Notes under the pieces: model-generated
Seen by the model: only the letters and a program-made list of their open reading frames with translations
Database searches by the model: none
Told to the model about the DNA's origin: nothing
Part shown: piece after piece, positions 8,568 to 17,541 of the stretch
Position numbering within the stretch: the first letter of the stretch is position 1
Layout: each line of letters starts with the position of its first letter
From: CAVUBL01 sp963837945
Lineage (GTDB): Bacteria; Acidobacteriota; Thermoanaerobaculia; Multivoradales; DATKCC01
Reading direction: 5' to 3'
NCBI GenBank assembly: GCA_963837945.1
Contig: CAWIQD010000016.1
Location: 62,001-126,000 of the forward strand
Length of the DNA: 64,000 nt
Made by a program: the position numbers and the translations under genes

Positions 8568-8912
8568 GTGCCAGCCACTTCTCCGGCAGCCACTTTTCAG
8601 GCAGGGCTGCCTTCGCCGCCGGGCAGGGACCGGGGGCTGCGCCCGGCGTCGGCTCCTGAGCCCGCATTCAGCGAGTTGCACTTCAGCCGGCTCCGGGGGA
8701 CCGGGCCGCCGGGTGCCCTGCTACCGCCGAGAGCCTGTCCCGGGCTCTGAGCCTTGCGGGTAGCGGCCGTGGTCTCCGACCGTCCCGCCTCGCGGTCACC
8801 GTCGCCACGACCGGCCTCGGCCCGGCGGGCGCATCCGCCGAGCGCCGGCTCGGAGCCCCCGGCCCCTACCCTCCCGTCTTGGACTCGGAGGAGCTGAAGA
8901 GTGGGTGGCACC
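8568..8912. repeat. ~345-bp repeat element with inverted ends, copy B
   Basis: The left end GTGCCAGCCACTTCTC is the inverted complement of the right end GAAGAGTGGGTGGCAC. The interior is GC-rich, with conserved blocks (GCCGCCGGGCAGGGACCGGG, CATCCGCCGAGCGCCGGC) also present in copies C (10730-11075) and D (11784-12111). Open frames across it are Arg/Pro/Gly-rich shadows that differ between copies, so I treat it as a non-coding MITE-like element. Confidence 0.7.
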
Positions 8913-8935
8913 TTCCCGGTGGCGGGATCCAGGAC

Positions 8936-9187
8936 TCATCCACCGGTCTTCGACTCGGCGAGGATCTCGTCGGCGCCGTACTGGAACGGAGACACTCCAA
9001 ACCGGTTCAGGGCGGCCAGGAACTCGGCGCGCGGCAGCCCGGCGACCTCGGCGGCTCGCCCCTGCGACAGCCGGCCCACCTCGAACCACTTCACCGCGGC
9101 CGCGATCCGCATCTCGCGAGCGAACGTGGACGGGTCCTCGCGCAGAGCGTCGAGCGCATCGTCGGGAACATCGAGGATCAGGCGCAT
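8936..9187 (-). CDS. UPF0175 family antitoxin, orphan
   Basis: 83 residues. UPF0175 features are visible: an N-terminal strand (MRLILDVPDDALDAL), FAREMRIAAAVKWFEVGRLS, the helix-turn-helix QGRAAEVAGLPRAEFLAAL and the end FQYGADEIL. These proteins normally sit beside a DUF3368 PIN toxin. No such gene follows here; repeat sequence does. It is an orphan antitoxin or the remnant of a TA pair. Confidence 0.8.
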   Translation of the reverse strand: MRLILDVPDDALDALREDPSTFAREMRIAAAVKWFEVGRLSQGRAAEVAGLPRAEFLAALNRFGVSPFQYGADEILAESKTGG

Positions 9188-9366
9188 TTCCCATGCCTCC
9201 TGAGGTCACTCTAGCAGGACTAGCTGTGCGGTCTCGGCGGCCTCACCGCCAGCGCTTGTCGAAGCACCTGGCACTTCTTCTGGCTGGTCTTGGCTGTCAT
9301 GGTTGGCTGATCTGCGTGCGAGGTCCGGTCTGGCCAGTTCGGGTTCCCGAGGTGGGCGAGCACGAT

Positions 9367-9696
9367 TCAGTGCCGGTCTCGCCTCTCGCGTAGCCGGCGC
9401 CGGAGCTCGATAGTGCCAGGCTGCGCCTCGACCTTCCGGCGGATCTCCTCCGCCTCTGCCTTTCGTTCCGCCAAGTAGGCATCGACCTCTCCGCGGTGCC
9501 GGAGCACGTAGGCGATCGTGGCGTAGACATCGGGCAGCTCGAGGCTCGGGAACCGCTCCACGATCTCCTCGGGCGAGGCGCCGGTGTCGTAGGCGTAGGC
9601 GACCGTATCCAGCGGAACCCGCGTGCCGCCGACCCGAACCACGCCGCCGGGCTTGATCGTCAAGGGGGGTGTGTCTTGTACGATGGTCATCGGCAT
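9367..9696 (-). CDS. DUF433 antitoxin, second copy, orphan
   Basis: 109 residues from ATG 9696, which has GGAG 6 nt upstream exactly as at 4337; the ATG at 9708 lacks this. It shows the same DUF433 blocks as 4008-4337 (VRVGGTRVPLDTVAYAYDTG, LPDVYATIAYVLRHRGEVDA). Downstream, where a DUF5615 toxin would be expected, the sequence runs into a solo repeat end (9261-9280) and then UPF0175. The toxin has been lost. Confidence 0.8.
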   Translation of the reverse strand: MPMTIVQDTPPLTIKPGGVVRVGGTRVPLDTVAYAYDTGASPEEIVERFPSLELPDVYATIAYVLRHRGEVDAYLAERKAEAEEIRRKVEAQPGTIELRRRLRERRDRH

Positions 9697-9730
9697 GAGG
9701 CGCTCCAAGACAGTGGCAACCAGTATACGA

Positions 9731-9851
9731 GCTGCGAGCCTTCCTCCGGCGGGCCGGCAACTCGTTCGACCAGAGGGTCATGTACCTCGAGGTCGCCGGC
9801 TACGCCGAGTTGCTCGCGGTCCAGCCGGAGCACGGCTTGCTGGAGGTGTGA
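9731..9851 (+). pseudogene. C-terminal fragment of a small gene upstream of the XRE gene
   Basis: One open frame (ending FDQRVMYLEVAGYAELLAVQ and then a TGA) stops 4 bp before the next ATG. It has no start codon and joins the DUF433 upstream region. It may be the remnant of the toxin partner of the downstream XRE protein; the family was not identified. Confidence 0.4.
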
Positions 9852-9855
9852 CGCG

Positions 9856-10356
9856 ATGAAGAAGCGAGCCTACCGGACGATCACCGGGCGCCAACTCGAC
9901 TTCGCCGAGCTCGACCAGGCCGAGCGCGACTTCCTCGGCACCGTTGAGGCGAAGTACGAGAGCGGGCCCGAGTGGTCCGCCTTCGCGGGTTGGTGGGCTG
10001 CCGAGCTTCGAGCGGCCGGCCTCTCGAGGAGGACGGCCGCGTACCGCATCTGCCAGGACCTCGAGGCTCGCCTGGGGCTCGCCCAGGGCAAGGTCGCGGC
10101 CCCCGACTACCGCGACTACCTCGCCGACCTCATCGAGGAACGCTATGGCTCCCGCTACCGCTTCTGCAAGGAGACCGGCGTCGACCCCGGCCACCTCAGC
10201 CGGGTGTTGTCGAGCCAATCCGACCTCTCCCTCCAGAACTTGCAGCGCATTCTCGACGCGCTGCACGCCTCGCTCGTGATCCAGCCGGAGGAGGACTTGG
10301 CGGAGCGCGCCAGCCCGGAGCTAGCGGCCAGAGACTTGGCAGGTGCGGCGTGCTGA
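9856..10356 (+). CDS. XRE-type helix-turn-helix protein, probable antitoxin
   Basis: 166 residues. The C-terminal half carries an XRE helix-turn-helix (GSRYRFCKETGVDPGHLSRV then LSLQNLQRILDAL). The N-terminal part (FAELDQAERDFLGTVEAKYE) is helical and recurs in solitary XRE antitoxin-like proteins. The toxin expected upstream survives only as a fragment at 9731-9851. Likely an autoregulating DNA-binding protein. Confidence 0.7.
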   Translation: MKKRAYRTITGRQLDFAELDQAERDFLGTVEAKYESGPEWSAFAGWWAAELRAAGLSRRTAAYRICQDLEARLGLAQGKVAAPDYRDYLADLIEERYGSRYRFCKETGVDPGHLSRVLSSQSDLSLQNLQRILDALHASLVIQPEEDLAERASPELAARDLAGAAC

Positions 10357-10600
10357 CCCAGAATCGGGCGTTAGGCGGCCCTCGGAATGACCACTGGCAA
10401 CGCCACGTCTTCCATTTGAGATCCGCGAGGCCGTGGTGGCTGTTTGCGGCTAGTGCTTCTGGCTGAAGGATCCGTTCAAGGCGTTCCTGCTGGGCTGCGG
10501 AATCGACGAATCACTCTACAACCGCTAGCCTGGACTATTCAGTGACGGCGTAGCGAGAGCTACAAGTGTGCGTGAGATCGGGGCAGCGCAGTGATGCTGA
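10357..10600. other. intergenic stretch, no gene seen
   Basis: About 240 bp between the XRE gene and the next solo repeat end. No supported reading frame, RNA or array. A single GTTAGGC heptamer near 10370 resembles an integron core site but has no partner. Confidence 0.4.
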
Positions 10601-10625
10601 AAAGTGGCTGGCACGTTCCTGGCGC

Positions 10626-10706
10626 GGGGTGCTCTGGCGGCTTGGCCCCCTCGGCAAGGACGATCGCTCCAGCCTCCGGGAGTCGTTCTCGAAGATCCTT
10701 GGATAG
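10626..10706 (+). pseudogene. 3'-terminal fragment of mazF
   Basis: 27 codons reading GVLWRLGPLGKDDRSSLRES and on to a stop, nearly identical to the end of the MazF gene at 8184-8531. The bases between this stop and the following repeat element also match those after the intact gene. A block of mazF 3' end plus repeat has therefore been duplicated. Confidence 0.75.
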
Positions 10707-10729
10707 ATGGCCGGACGGGCTGTTGACGA

Positions 10730-11075
10730 GTGCAAGCCACTTCTCCGATAGCCGCTTTTCAGGCACGGACGCCTTCGCCGCCGGGCAGGGGCCGGGGGCT
10801 CCGCCCGGCGTCGGCTCCTGAGCCCGCATTCGGCGGCGTGCACTCCGGCCGGCGATGGGGGACCGGGCCGCCGGGTGCCCTGCCACCGCCGAGAGGCTGT
10901 CCGAAGCTCTGAGGCTTGCTGGTGGCGGCGGTGGTCGCCGACCGTCTCGCCTCGCGGTCACCGTGGCCACGACCGGCCTCGGCCAGGCGGGCGCATCCGC
11001 CGAGCACCGGCTCGGAACCCCCGGCCCCCGCCCTACCGTCTCGGACTCGGGAGGGTCTGAAAAGAGGGGTGAACC
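10730..11075. repeat. ~345-bp repeat element, copy C
   Basis: Same order of conserved blocks as copy B (8568-8912). The left end is GTGCAAGCCACTTCTC and the right end GAAAAGAGGGGTGAACC, the latter decayed. Its left flank duplicates the sequence after mazF, so this copy arose by segmental duplication and not by fresh insertion. Confidence 0.65.
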
Positions 11076-11099
11076 TTCTCGCGCTTGCGCACGGCGTGC

Positions 11100-11468
11100 C
11101 TACTCCTGCCGGCCAGGTGGATCTGTCCGCTCGTCTTGCTCGAGGATTTGCTTGACTCGCAGCCGCAGCGCCGGCACGTCGTTCTGAACGGCGTCCCAGA
11201 GGATGTCCAGGTCGAGCGCGAAGTAGGCATGGGCGACGACATCCCTCATGCCCGCGATCTCCCTCCAGGGCAGGTCCGAGTGTCCGTGCCGAAAATCCTC
11301 TGGGAGCCCCTTGACCGCCTCCCCAATCACGTGCAAGTTGTGGAGGAGCGCGTCGAACCGCATCTCGTCCGCGAACACTTGGTCGCGGGTGCATCCTTCC
11401 GTGTAGCGGGAGATCTTGCGGCAGGCGGTCTCGATGTCGCGGAGGAAGAGCAGCAGGTCACGCGACAC
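11100..11468 (-). CDS. hepT: HepT-type HEPN ribonuclease toxin
   Basis: 122 residues from the GTG at 11468, which overlaps the mntA stop by 11 nt. It is a HEPN/DUF86 protein with FLRDIETACRKISRYTEG near the start and the RNase motif RDVVAH (Rx4-6H) in the second half, followed by a Tyr as is usual for HepT (HAYFALDLDILWDAV). With MntA (11458-11748) it forms a complete AMPylation-controlled TA pair. Confidence 0.85.
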   Translation of the reverse strand: MSRDLLLFLRDIETACRKISRYTEGCTRDQVFADEMRFDALLHNLHVIGEAVKGLPEDFRHGHSDLPWREIAGMRDVVAHAYFALDLDILWDAVQNDVPALRLRVKQILEQDERTDPPGRQE

Positions 11469-11748
11469 GAATGGCCTCGCTCTCCACGTACGGGCGCACT
11501 CGGTCTCGAAGCCCTCGTTCCGTGACCAGGTCGACCCGGGCATCGAGGAGATCCTCCAGGAAGATCCGCAGCTTCATGAACTTAGAGAAGCTCGGCGAGG
11601 CCGCGAAGTCCACGAGGATGTCCACGTCACTTCCCTCGGACGCCTCGTCCCGGGCGACCGATCCGAACAGCCGCATCGAGGTCACGCCGAATCGGCGGAT
11701 CTCTTCACGGTGCTGTTCCAGAAGCCGGAGTATCTCGTCCCGCTGCAT
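11458..11748 (-). CDS. mntA: MntA-type nucleotidyltransferase antitoxin, copy 2
   Basis: 96 residues, nearly identical to 7338-7628. GSVARDEASEGSDVDILV supplies the GSx10DxD catalytic signature. AGGAGAG precedes the ATG. Upstream in-frame codons to 11880 read into a repeat element and are not used. It is coupled to the intact hepT downstream, so this is the working copy. Confidence 0.87.
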   Translation of the reverse strand: MQRDEILRLLEQHREEIRRFGVTSMRLFGSVARDEASEGSDVDILVDFAASPSFSKFMKLRIFLEDLLDARVDLVTERGLRDRVRPYVESEAIRVA

Positions 11749-11783
11749 GAGGCTCTCCTCGCACACCATCTTAACGCTCGCTG

Positions 11784-12111
11784 GGGGCAGCCACTTCTCC
11801 GGTAGCCGCCTTCGCCGCCGGGCAGGGACCGGGGGCTCCGCCCGGCGTCGTCTCCTGAGGCCGCATTCGGTGAGGTGCACTCCGGCCGGTGGCGGGGGAC
11901 CGGGCCGCCAGGTGCCCTACCTCCGCCGAGAGCCTGTCCGAGGCTCTGAGGCGTGCGGGTGGCGGCGGGAGTCTCCGACCGTCTCGCCTCGCGGTAACCG
12001 TGGCCACGACCGGCCTCGGCCAGGCGGGCGCATCCGCCGAGCGCCGGCTCGGAGCCCCCGGCCCCTGCCCTCCCGTCTCGGACTCAGGAGAGTCTGTGAG
12101 GTGGGTGGCAC
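11784..12111. repeat. ~330-bp repeat element, copy D
   Basis: Left end GGGCAGCCACTTCTCC and right end GAGGTGGGTGGCACC are inverted to each other. The interior blocks match copies B and C. It lies directly upstream of mntA copy 2, as partial copy A does for mntA copy 1, which shows that repeat plus mntA were duplicated together. Confidence 0.65.
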
Positions 12112-12461
12112 CTACCCGGCTCCTGGGCGAAGATGTCGAAGGACAACCGTCCGAAGGTCTTCGGAGCCTCCTTCGAAGAAAACAGGGTAGACTACTGACC
12201 TCGACCTCTGGCCGGAATTCTGCCAGCCTTGGCTCAATGGCCGTAGCCACGGCGGTTTGCCTGGACCAGAAGAACGGGGTCCTGAGCTGCCTTCTGGCCC
12301 CACTTATCATGCGGCGTCACACGGTGTCAAGCGAAACTCAGAGGCGCTCTGAGGGGAGGGTGCCGAGTTCTGCTTATAGAAAGTACTCGAGTCGGTGGCC
12401 GCTGGCCCGTCCGATCTCAGCGGTCAATTCTGGCACTACCAAGGGATAAACTCTCGGCACA
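12112..12461. other. intergenic stretch before the GHKL gene
   Basis: 350 bp with no supported gene. The base composition becomes visibly less GC-rich from about 12.17 kb, which marks the left edge of a probable transferred segment. No clear attachment repeat was seen. Confidence 0.4.
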
Positions 12462-14744
12462 ATGGATATGCGCAGCAAGCCTCTGCATCAGCTTCTCAGT
12501 TCCCGGAACCTGGAGTTTGCTCGCGAGGCCGCATCGGAGCTTGAGAAGATCCACGGCTTTAGTTGGGCGCCGGTCGGCGGACGCGAGAACAACTACGGGC
12601 AGATAAACATAGGAAGCGATCCGGGATTCGCCCTTGTCGAACGTGTAACTAACGCCATCGACGCTGTGGTCGAGGACGCAGCTTTGGCAGACCGGATTAC
12701 AGGGGTAAGCAAGACGACTCCAGCGAATCCGCGGCAGGCGGTTGAGAAATGGTTCGGTGTCGAGGCTGGCCGGATCCGGAACCTCGGCAACGAGGCTCGC
12801 CAGAAGTTGGCCGACAAGATTGTCGTGGCCCTCTTGAGTGGCTCAGGCGGTCGGGCGAACCCTTCCGTGCTCATTCGCGATTATGGCGTAGGGCTGACGT
12901 CTTCTCAGTTTCCTGAATCCATCCTCAGCCTTGGGGGAAGCAATAAGATAGACAAGCCTTTCCTCGCAGGCGCTTACGGACAGGGTGGGTCAACCACCCT
13001 TGCATTCTCTCCCGAGGGCACTCTCATTGCCAGTCGGAGGAATCCGCTTTGGCTAAGTGGTGACCCTGACCAGATTGCTCTAACGCTTGTTCGTTTTCGT
13101 GACCTAGATCCAACGGTGAACAAGAACGGCCGGTACGAGTTCCTGGTGGATGCTCATGGAAACGTAGCTTCCGTGAACGCATCAGACGTGGAGACTTTCA
13201 AGCCGGGCACGCTTGTCCTACATTACGATTACGATCTTGCTCGATATGCCTCCGCGATGACTCAGTTGACCGGATCTCTGTGGTGGCTACTCCAGAACGC
13301 CCTCTTCGACCCCGTGCTTCCAATGTGGGCCGAGGACCATCGTAGCGAGATCACCAAGAGCGACGCTCCTGTACGGCGCACTATAGCAGGCAACCACACA
13401 CGCCTGTGGACCGACAGAAATGAGAAGCTGGAGCACACAGATAGCGTGCAGATCGTCGTTCCACATGAGGACGGGCAGAGTCGGGTTATCGCCCACTATT
13501 GGGTCGCAGCAACCCCCGAGGGTATCGCCGCCAAGAGCAAGCCGATAGAGGCCTACGTGGATCCATATCGACCAATCACCTACACTTTTTTTGGGCAGAG
13601 CCATGGATGGGAGGATCAGCGCTTTGTTCGGGATCGCCTTCAGCTGCCGTACCTTGACAGGTACCTGATTGTCCAGATTGAATTGGACCACTTGGCGGCT
13701 CACGCGCGGCGAAACATCCTCTCGACAACGCGGGATCGCTTGAAGGAATCGAGGATTTACGACGAACTCCGGGAGCGCCTAGCTCATGCGCTGGCCGAAG
13801 ACCCGCAGTCGATCCGGCTCAACGAACAGCGGCGGGAAGCTCTGCTTTCTGCGTACTCTGAGGCTGAGAGAAAGCAAATGAGAGAGCGCTTTGCGCGGCT
13901 ACTAGCGAACCTAGCTGCGGGGCGCGACGCTGAAGTGCCAAGCAAGGGGAAGTCCGAGAGGGGTAGGGAGCCCTCTGGATCTCGCTCGAGAGACCCGCTG
14001 CCACCGTTGCCAACCAGCGAGTCACCTACCTTTCTTCGGCTGGCGAACGCTCAGCGCCCTGTCCAAGTGAGGATCGATCGGGCCGCAGTGCTCCGGCTAG
14101 AAAGTGATGCGCCTGATGGCTACCTTGCGGCACACGACCCTTACGCGCGGCTACTTGTAGTGGTCGACCCGGCCGACAACCTTGTAATGGAGAGTCGGTC
14201 CGACTTTCGTGGCGGCCGGGCAAGGATTCTAATCCGGCCTGGCTCAGACGCGAAGGTGGGCGATGACGGGGTCGTCGATGTTTTCCTTCTCACTCCAGAT
14301 GGCGAGAGCTTTCGCGACCGAATAACGTACCGGATCACTCCTCACGGAGAGTCTGCAACCTCGGGAGATACGAGACGAGGCCAGGTTAAGGCACCAGAGC
14401 CAGTACCGATCTACGAGGCTGGCTGGGCTGCACTCGGATGGGATGAAAATGCCGTGGCCAAGGTCGAGGAGGATCCGACTGGGAGTCGTATTCTCGTGAA
14501 TATGGACAACCGACACATCGTTCGCCTCCTTCGGCTCGGCGGCTACAAGGAGACAGGGCTCGCGAGGATGAAGAACAACTATCTGCTGTACTGCGCCTAC
14601 TATGCATGGCTCCAGCACAATGCGCTGGAGCATGATGATCACGGCTTAAGCGGCGAAGCGTTTGAGCGTTACAAGGATGATGAACTGGATCGAGCTTCGC
14701 AAACCGTTGTCAGCGCAATTGCTGCGGAGGGAAGGTTAGGGTGA
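12462..14744 (+). CDS. GHKL (Hsp90/MutL-like) ATPase coupled to a DNA methyltransferase
   Basis: 760 residues. The GHKL ATP-binding boxes are clear: the N-box ALVERVTNAIDAVVED (residues 57-72), the G1 box RDYGVGL (139-145) and the G2 region GAYGQGGSTT (170-179). The C-terminal half has no recognised domain; residues about 480-515 are a charged linker. The stop overlaps the next gene's GTG in a GTGA, so the two are co-translated. GHKL ATPase plus DNA methyltransferase is typical of phage-defence or modification loci. No nuclease is seen beside it, so the role is inferred. Lower GC suggests transfer. Confidence 0.75.
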   Translation: MDMRSKPLHQLLSSRNLEFAREAASELEKIHGFSWAPVGGRENNYGQINIGSDPGFALVERVTNAIDAVVEDAALADRITGVSKTTPANPRQAVEKWFGVEAGRIRNLGNEARQKLADKIVVALLSGSGGRANPSVLIRDYGVGLTSSQFPESILSLGGSNKIDKPFLAGAYGQGGSTTLAFSPEGTLIASRRNPLWLSGDPDQIALTLVRFRDLDPTVNKNGRYEFLVDAHGNVASVNASDVETFKPGTLVLHYDYDLARYASAMTQLTGSLWWLLQNALFDPVLPMWAEDHRSEITKSDAPVRRTIAGNHTRLWTDRNEKLEHTDSVQIVVPHEDGQSRVIAHYWVAATPEGIAAKSKPIEAYVDPYRPITYTFFGQSHGWEDQRFVRDRLQLPYLDRYLIVQIELDHLAAHARRNILSTTRDRLKESRIYDELRERLAHALAEDPQSIRLNEQRREALLSAYSEAERKQMRERFARLLANLAAGRDAEVPSKGKSERGREPSGSRSRDPLPPLPTSESPTFLRLANAQRPVQVRIDRAAVLRLESDAPDGYLAAHDPYARLLVVVDPADNLVMESRSDFRGGRARILIRPGSDAKVGDDGVVDVFLLTPDGESFRDRITYRITPHGESATSGDTRRGQVKAPEPVPIYEAGWAALGWDENAVAKVEEDPTGSRILVNMDNRHIVRLLRLGGYKETGLARMKNNYLLYCAYYAWLQHNALEHDDHGLSGEAFERYKDDELDRASQTVVSAIAAEGRLG

Positions 14745-15489
14745 GTACTGTTCCGTCTGAGCCGAAGAGGCACCCGCTTCACTCGATGTGCAGCTACTTG
14801 GGCTCATACCCACCGCATGTACCGAGGAGAATTCTCAAACGTTGGTACCGGCGGAGGAGGACGATCGTGGACCCCTTTTGCGGAGGTGGCACGACGCTCC
14901 TGGAGGCCGGGCTTCTTGGGCACTCAACGATTGGTATGGACCTTAATCCTCTTGCTGTCGCGCTCTCACGAGCAAAGACGCAGTGCCCGCACCTACCTGA
15001 CCTGCTGTGGAGGCTGACAGAGCTTGCGCGCAGTTTTGAGCCCGACATTGAAGTTGTCGACGTGCCCCCCGAAGTGTCGCAGCTCTTCCACAGCACGACG
15101 CTTCAGCAGCTGGTCTTTCTCCGGGAGAACCTAGACCCTTCTCGACCGGAGGACGCATTCCTTGTTGGAACTCTCTTGGGGATCCTTCACGGCAAATTCA
15201 GAAGGGATGGCACGAGTGCGTACCTCTCCATTGACATGCCGAACACCTTTAGTATGTCCCCAGCTTACGTCCGACGGTTCGTAGAGAGGAATGGCCTAAG
15301 GAAGCCACCGGCAGATGTATTCGGGAAGCTCCGCGCCAGGGTACGGTGGCTCCTTCGATATGGGGCCGCTATCCGAGGAGACCACCTTGTCATTCGGGGT
15401 GACGGGGCACGCTTGCGGGAAGTCTTGGCGGAGAACGGGATCCGCTATGTCGGCGGGATCGTCACCTCCCCCCCGTACCTAGTGTCGCG

Positions 15490-16195
15490 TCACGCGTCAA
15501 GTGTCGGATAGAGTCGCTTGAGCTTGGTCCTGGCATCGGCTGTGGTGAACTGCCAGTCAATGCAAGCATTGGCATGGTTGCGATGGTCGCTCCATGCCAG
15601 GGTTTCAGTGCGCGTCTCGTCGATCGTGTCGATTCGTCGGTTCAGGCACTGGTGGCTGAGAACGTTGATCTCGATCTCGGCGATGTTGAGCCAACTGCCG
15701 TGCTTGGGGGTGTAGATGAACTCGAAGCGGTCCCACAGGGCCTTGGCCTGTGCGGGTGGAAAGGTCTCGTAGAGCGATCCCGGAGCGTGGGTGTTCAGGT
15801 TGTCCATGACGAGGGTGATCCTCTCCGCCTGGACGTAGTGTCGAGCGATCTCGTCGAGGAAGGACGCCCAGTCCTGCTTGGACCGGTGCTCGGTGATCTC
15901 GACGATCCGCATTCCCGCCAAAGGCTCGATGGCCAGGAAGACGTTGCACACGCCGCAGCGCTCGTACTCATAGTCGAAGCGTGCGAGGACGCCGGGCTCG
16001 GCGGGCAAGGGAAGCCGAGTTTCCCGGATGAGCTGTCGGGGCGACTCGTCCATGCACACCACGGGGCGCAGCGGATCGAAAGGCCGCTTGTAGACGTCCA
16101 GCACCTGCTCCATCCGGGCGACGAACTCCCCATTCTCCCGGGGCGGGATCACCCATTGTTGGTTCTTCCACGGCTTCAATTCGTTTTTTTTAAAA
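15490..16195 (-). CDS. IS630 transposase, catalytic part (orfB)
   Basis: This frame holds the DDE residues: first Asp in VVCMDESP, second Asp in LVMDNLNTH, Glu in GSWLNIAEIEINVL. It has no good start of its own. It is probably made by -1 slippage on the A8 run at about 16184-16191, where orfA (LKKTN) switches to KKNELKPW. The combined product would be about 360 residues, normal for IS630. Confidence 0.85.
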
Positions 16196-16628
16196 CCCGA
16201 CGTACCGTCTCGTAGGAGATCGAATCCACGTACCTCAGCTCCACCATCTTGTCGGCCAGCAGCCGCAGCGACCAACGGGCGTGACCGGGAGGAGGCTTCG
16301 AGCAGCTCAACGCCACCAGGTGCGCCTCGAAGTCTCCGTCCGCCTTCTTCTCATACTGCCGATCCGGCTTGCGCTTCTCCAGCGCGACATCCAATCCCTC
16401 TTCGACGAACCGTCGCTTCACACGCTCGACCTTCTTCTCGCTGACCGGTAGCACCTCAGCCAGCTGCTGCCCCGTCGCTTTCCTCTCCTGGGACGGACCT
16501 TCGTCACACCCCAGGAGGATCAGCGCGTTCAACACCTTCTGACTACTATGCCGGCCGCGCGTCGCAACCTCCTCGAGAATCTGCCGCTCCTGCTCGGTCA
16601 ACGTCACCTTGTACCGGACTGCACCCAT
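16176..16628 (-). CDS. IS630 transposase, DNA-binding part (orfA)
   Basis: 150 residues with a helix-turn-helix (GQQLAEVLPVSEKKVERVKR) and the winged segment before the catalytic domain (HARWSLRLLADKMVELRYVD). The frame ends at TGA 16176-16178, just beyond a run of eight A residues that may act as a programmed slippage site to orfB. Confidence 0.85.
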   Translation of the reverse strand: MGAVRYKVTLTEQERQILEEVATRGRHSSQKVLNALILLGCDEGPSQERKATGQQLAEVLPVSEKKVERVKRRFVEEGLDVALEKRKPDRQYEKKADGDFEAHLVALSCSKPPPGHARWSLRLLADKMVELRYVDSISYETVRRVLKKTN

Positions 16629-17089
16629 GGCGCTCCTCCCGTCGCGTTGGCGTTGGGAGGAGTATAGTCGTCTCTAACCGACACTTCAAGGTTGACATGA
16701 CACTAGGGATCCTCCGATACGGTACTTTCAACTGGATTCGGCTCTGGCTCCTGAAGGAGGACGCAGCGGAGGTTGATCGTCTCCTCGATAGCACGGACTC
16801 ATTAGATCGATACCTCGCTTTCATGGCTAGCTTTCTGCGAACTGCCTCCCAGGTACTCCGAAAGGGGACGCCTGTCACTCTGGTGATTGGCGATGTCCAG
16901 GAGCAGGGCCAGCATCTAACCCTAGCAGAGCGTGTTTGGGAGGAACTCGCGGGTGTTGTGCCATTTCACCTAGAGATGCTAATCGTGGACGAATTCGACT
17001 CAAACGGAAAGACGACTAGGATCTGGGGCGAAGAAAGGAAGGGTCGCGCAACGAACCTAGACAGAATCCTAGTTCTAAGTCGAAGCTGA

Positions 17090-17541
17090 TGGTGGTAGCT
17101 TAGACGCAGGGGGCAGAGTGACACCGGCGACCTTATGGCGGTATCGCAAGGTCGGCCGGACTTCAGCTAGGGTAGGTGGGGGGAGCCGCCTTTCGGACGG
17201 GGTCGAGAACCCTTGATAGAGATATGGTAGCCCCGCGGGCCGGGAGTCCCCGCGCCCGGGCACCAAGCATCGTGCAGATCGAGCGGTTCGGGGCCTCTCC
17301 TCCGGGCGGCGTTGGAGGCGCGCGTCGGGCTTGGGCGGTGCCTGGAGCATGGGCGTTCCGGGAGCGCGCCGGAATCGAGGCACGAGCCTGCGGTCCATCT
17401 TGCTTCCAAGCGAGGGCCGGTCGCCCGGAGGGGAGGCCCCGAACCGCCCCACGGTCTATGCTCCGACCGACCTTCGGTGCGGCGGGCGAACGGGCCATGC
17501 CACGGCCGCGGAGCGTCGCGGTCACGGGCTCGCCCTACCGC
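17090..17541. other. 450-bp stretch with no gene recognised
   Basis: GC-rich again. The long frames on both strands are Arg/Gly/Pro-rich and look like composition artefacts. This is where the low-GC insert returns to the native composition. Confidence 0.4.

Larger units (their letters stand above)
15482..16703. mobile_element. IS630-family insertion sequence, 1222 bp
   Basis: The ends are GTGTC...GACAC, inside imperfect inverted repeats of about 37 bp (internal block AAGTGTCGG at both ends). A duplicated TA flanks the element (15480-15481 and 16704-16705), the target choice of IS630/Tc1. It carries a two-frame transposase on the minus strand. Confidence 0.92.
14741..17089 (+). pseudogene. 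DNA methyltransferase interrupted by an IS630 element
   Basis: Two parts, 14741-15481 and 16706-17089, join in frame to 374 residues when the IS and one TA are removed. Motif I is DPFCGGGTT (residues 44-52). Motif IV SPPY (243-246) ends one codon before the insertion, and the restored sequence reads SPPYLGILRYGTFNW. SPPY indicates an amino-methyltransferase (N6-adenine or N4-cytosine). GTG start, 4-bp overlap with the GHKL gene. As it stands the enzyme is cut right at its catalytic motif and should be inactive. Confidence 0.85.

Noticed and set aside
10365..10378. Integron attC-like GTTAGGC site after the XRE gene
   Set aside because: A single degenerate heptamer, with no matching partner site or cassette order; genes lie on both strands.
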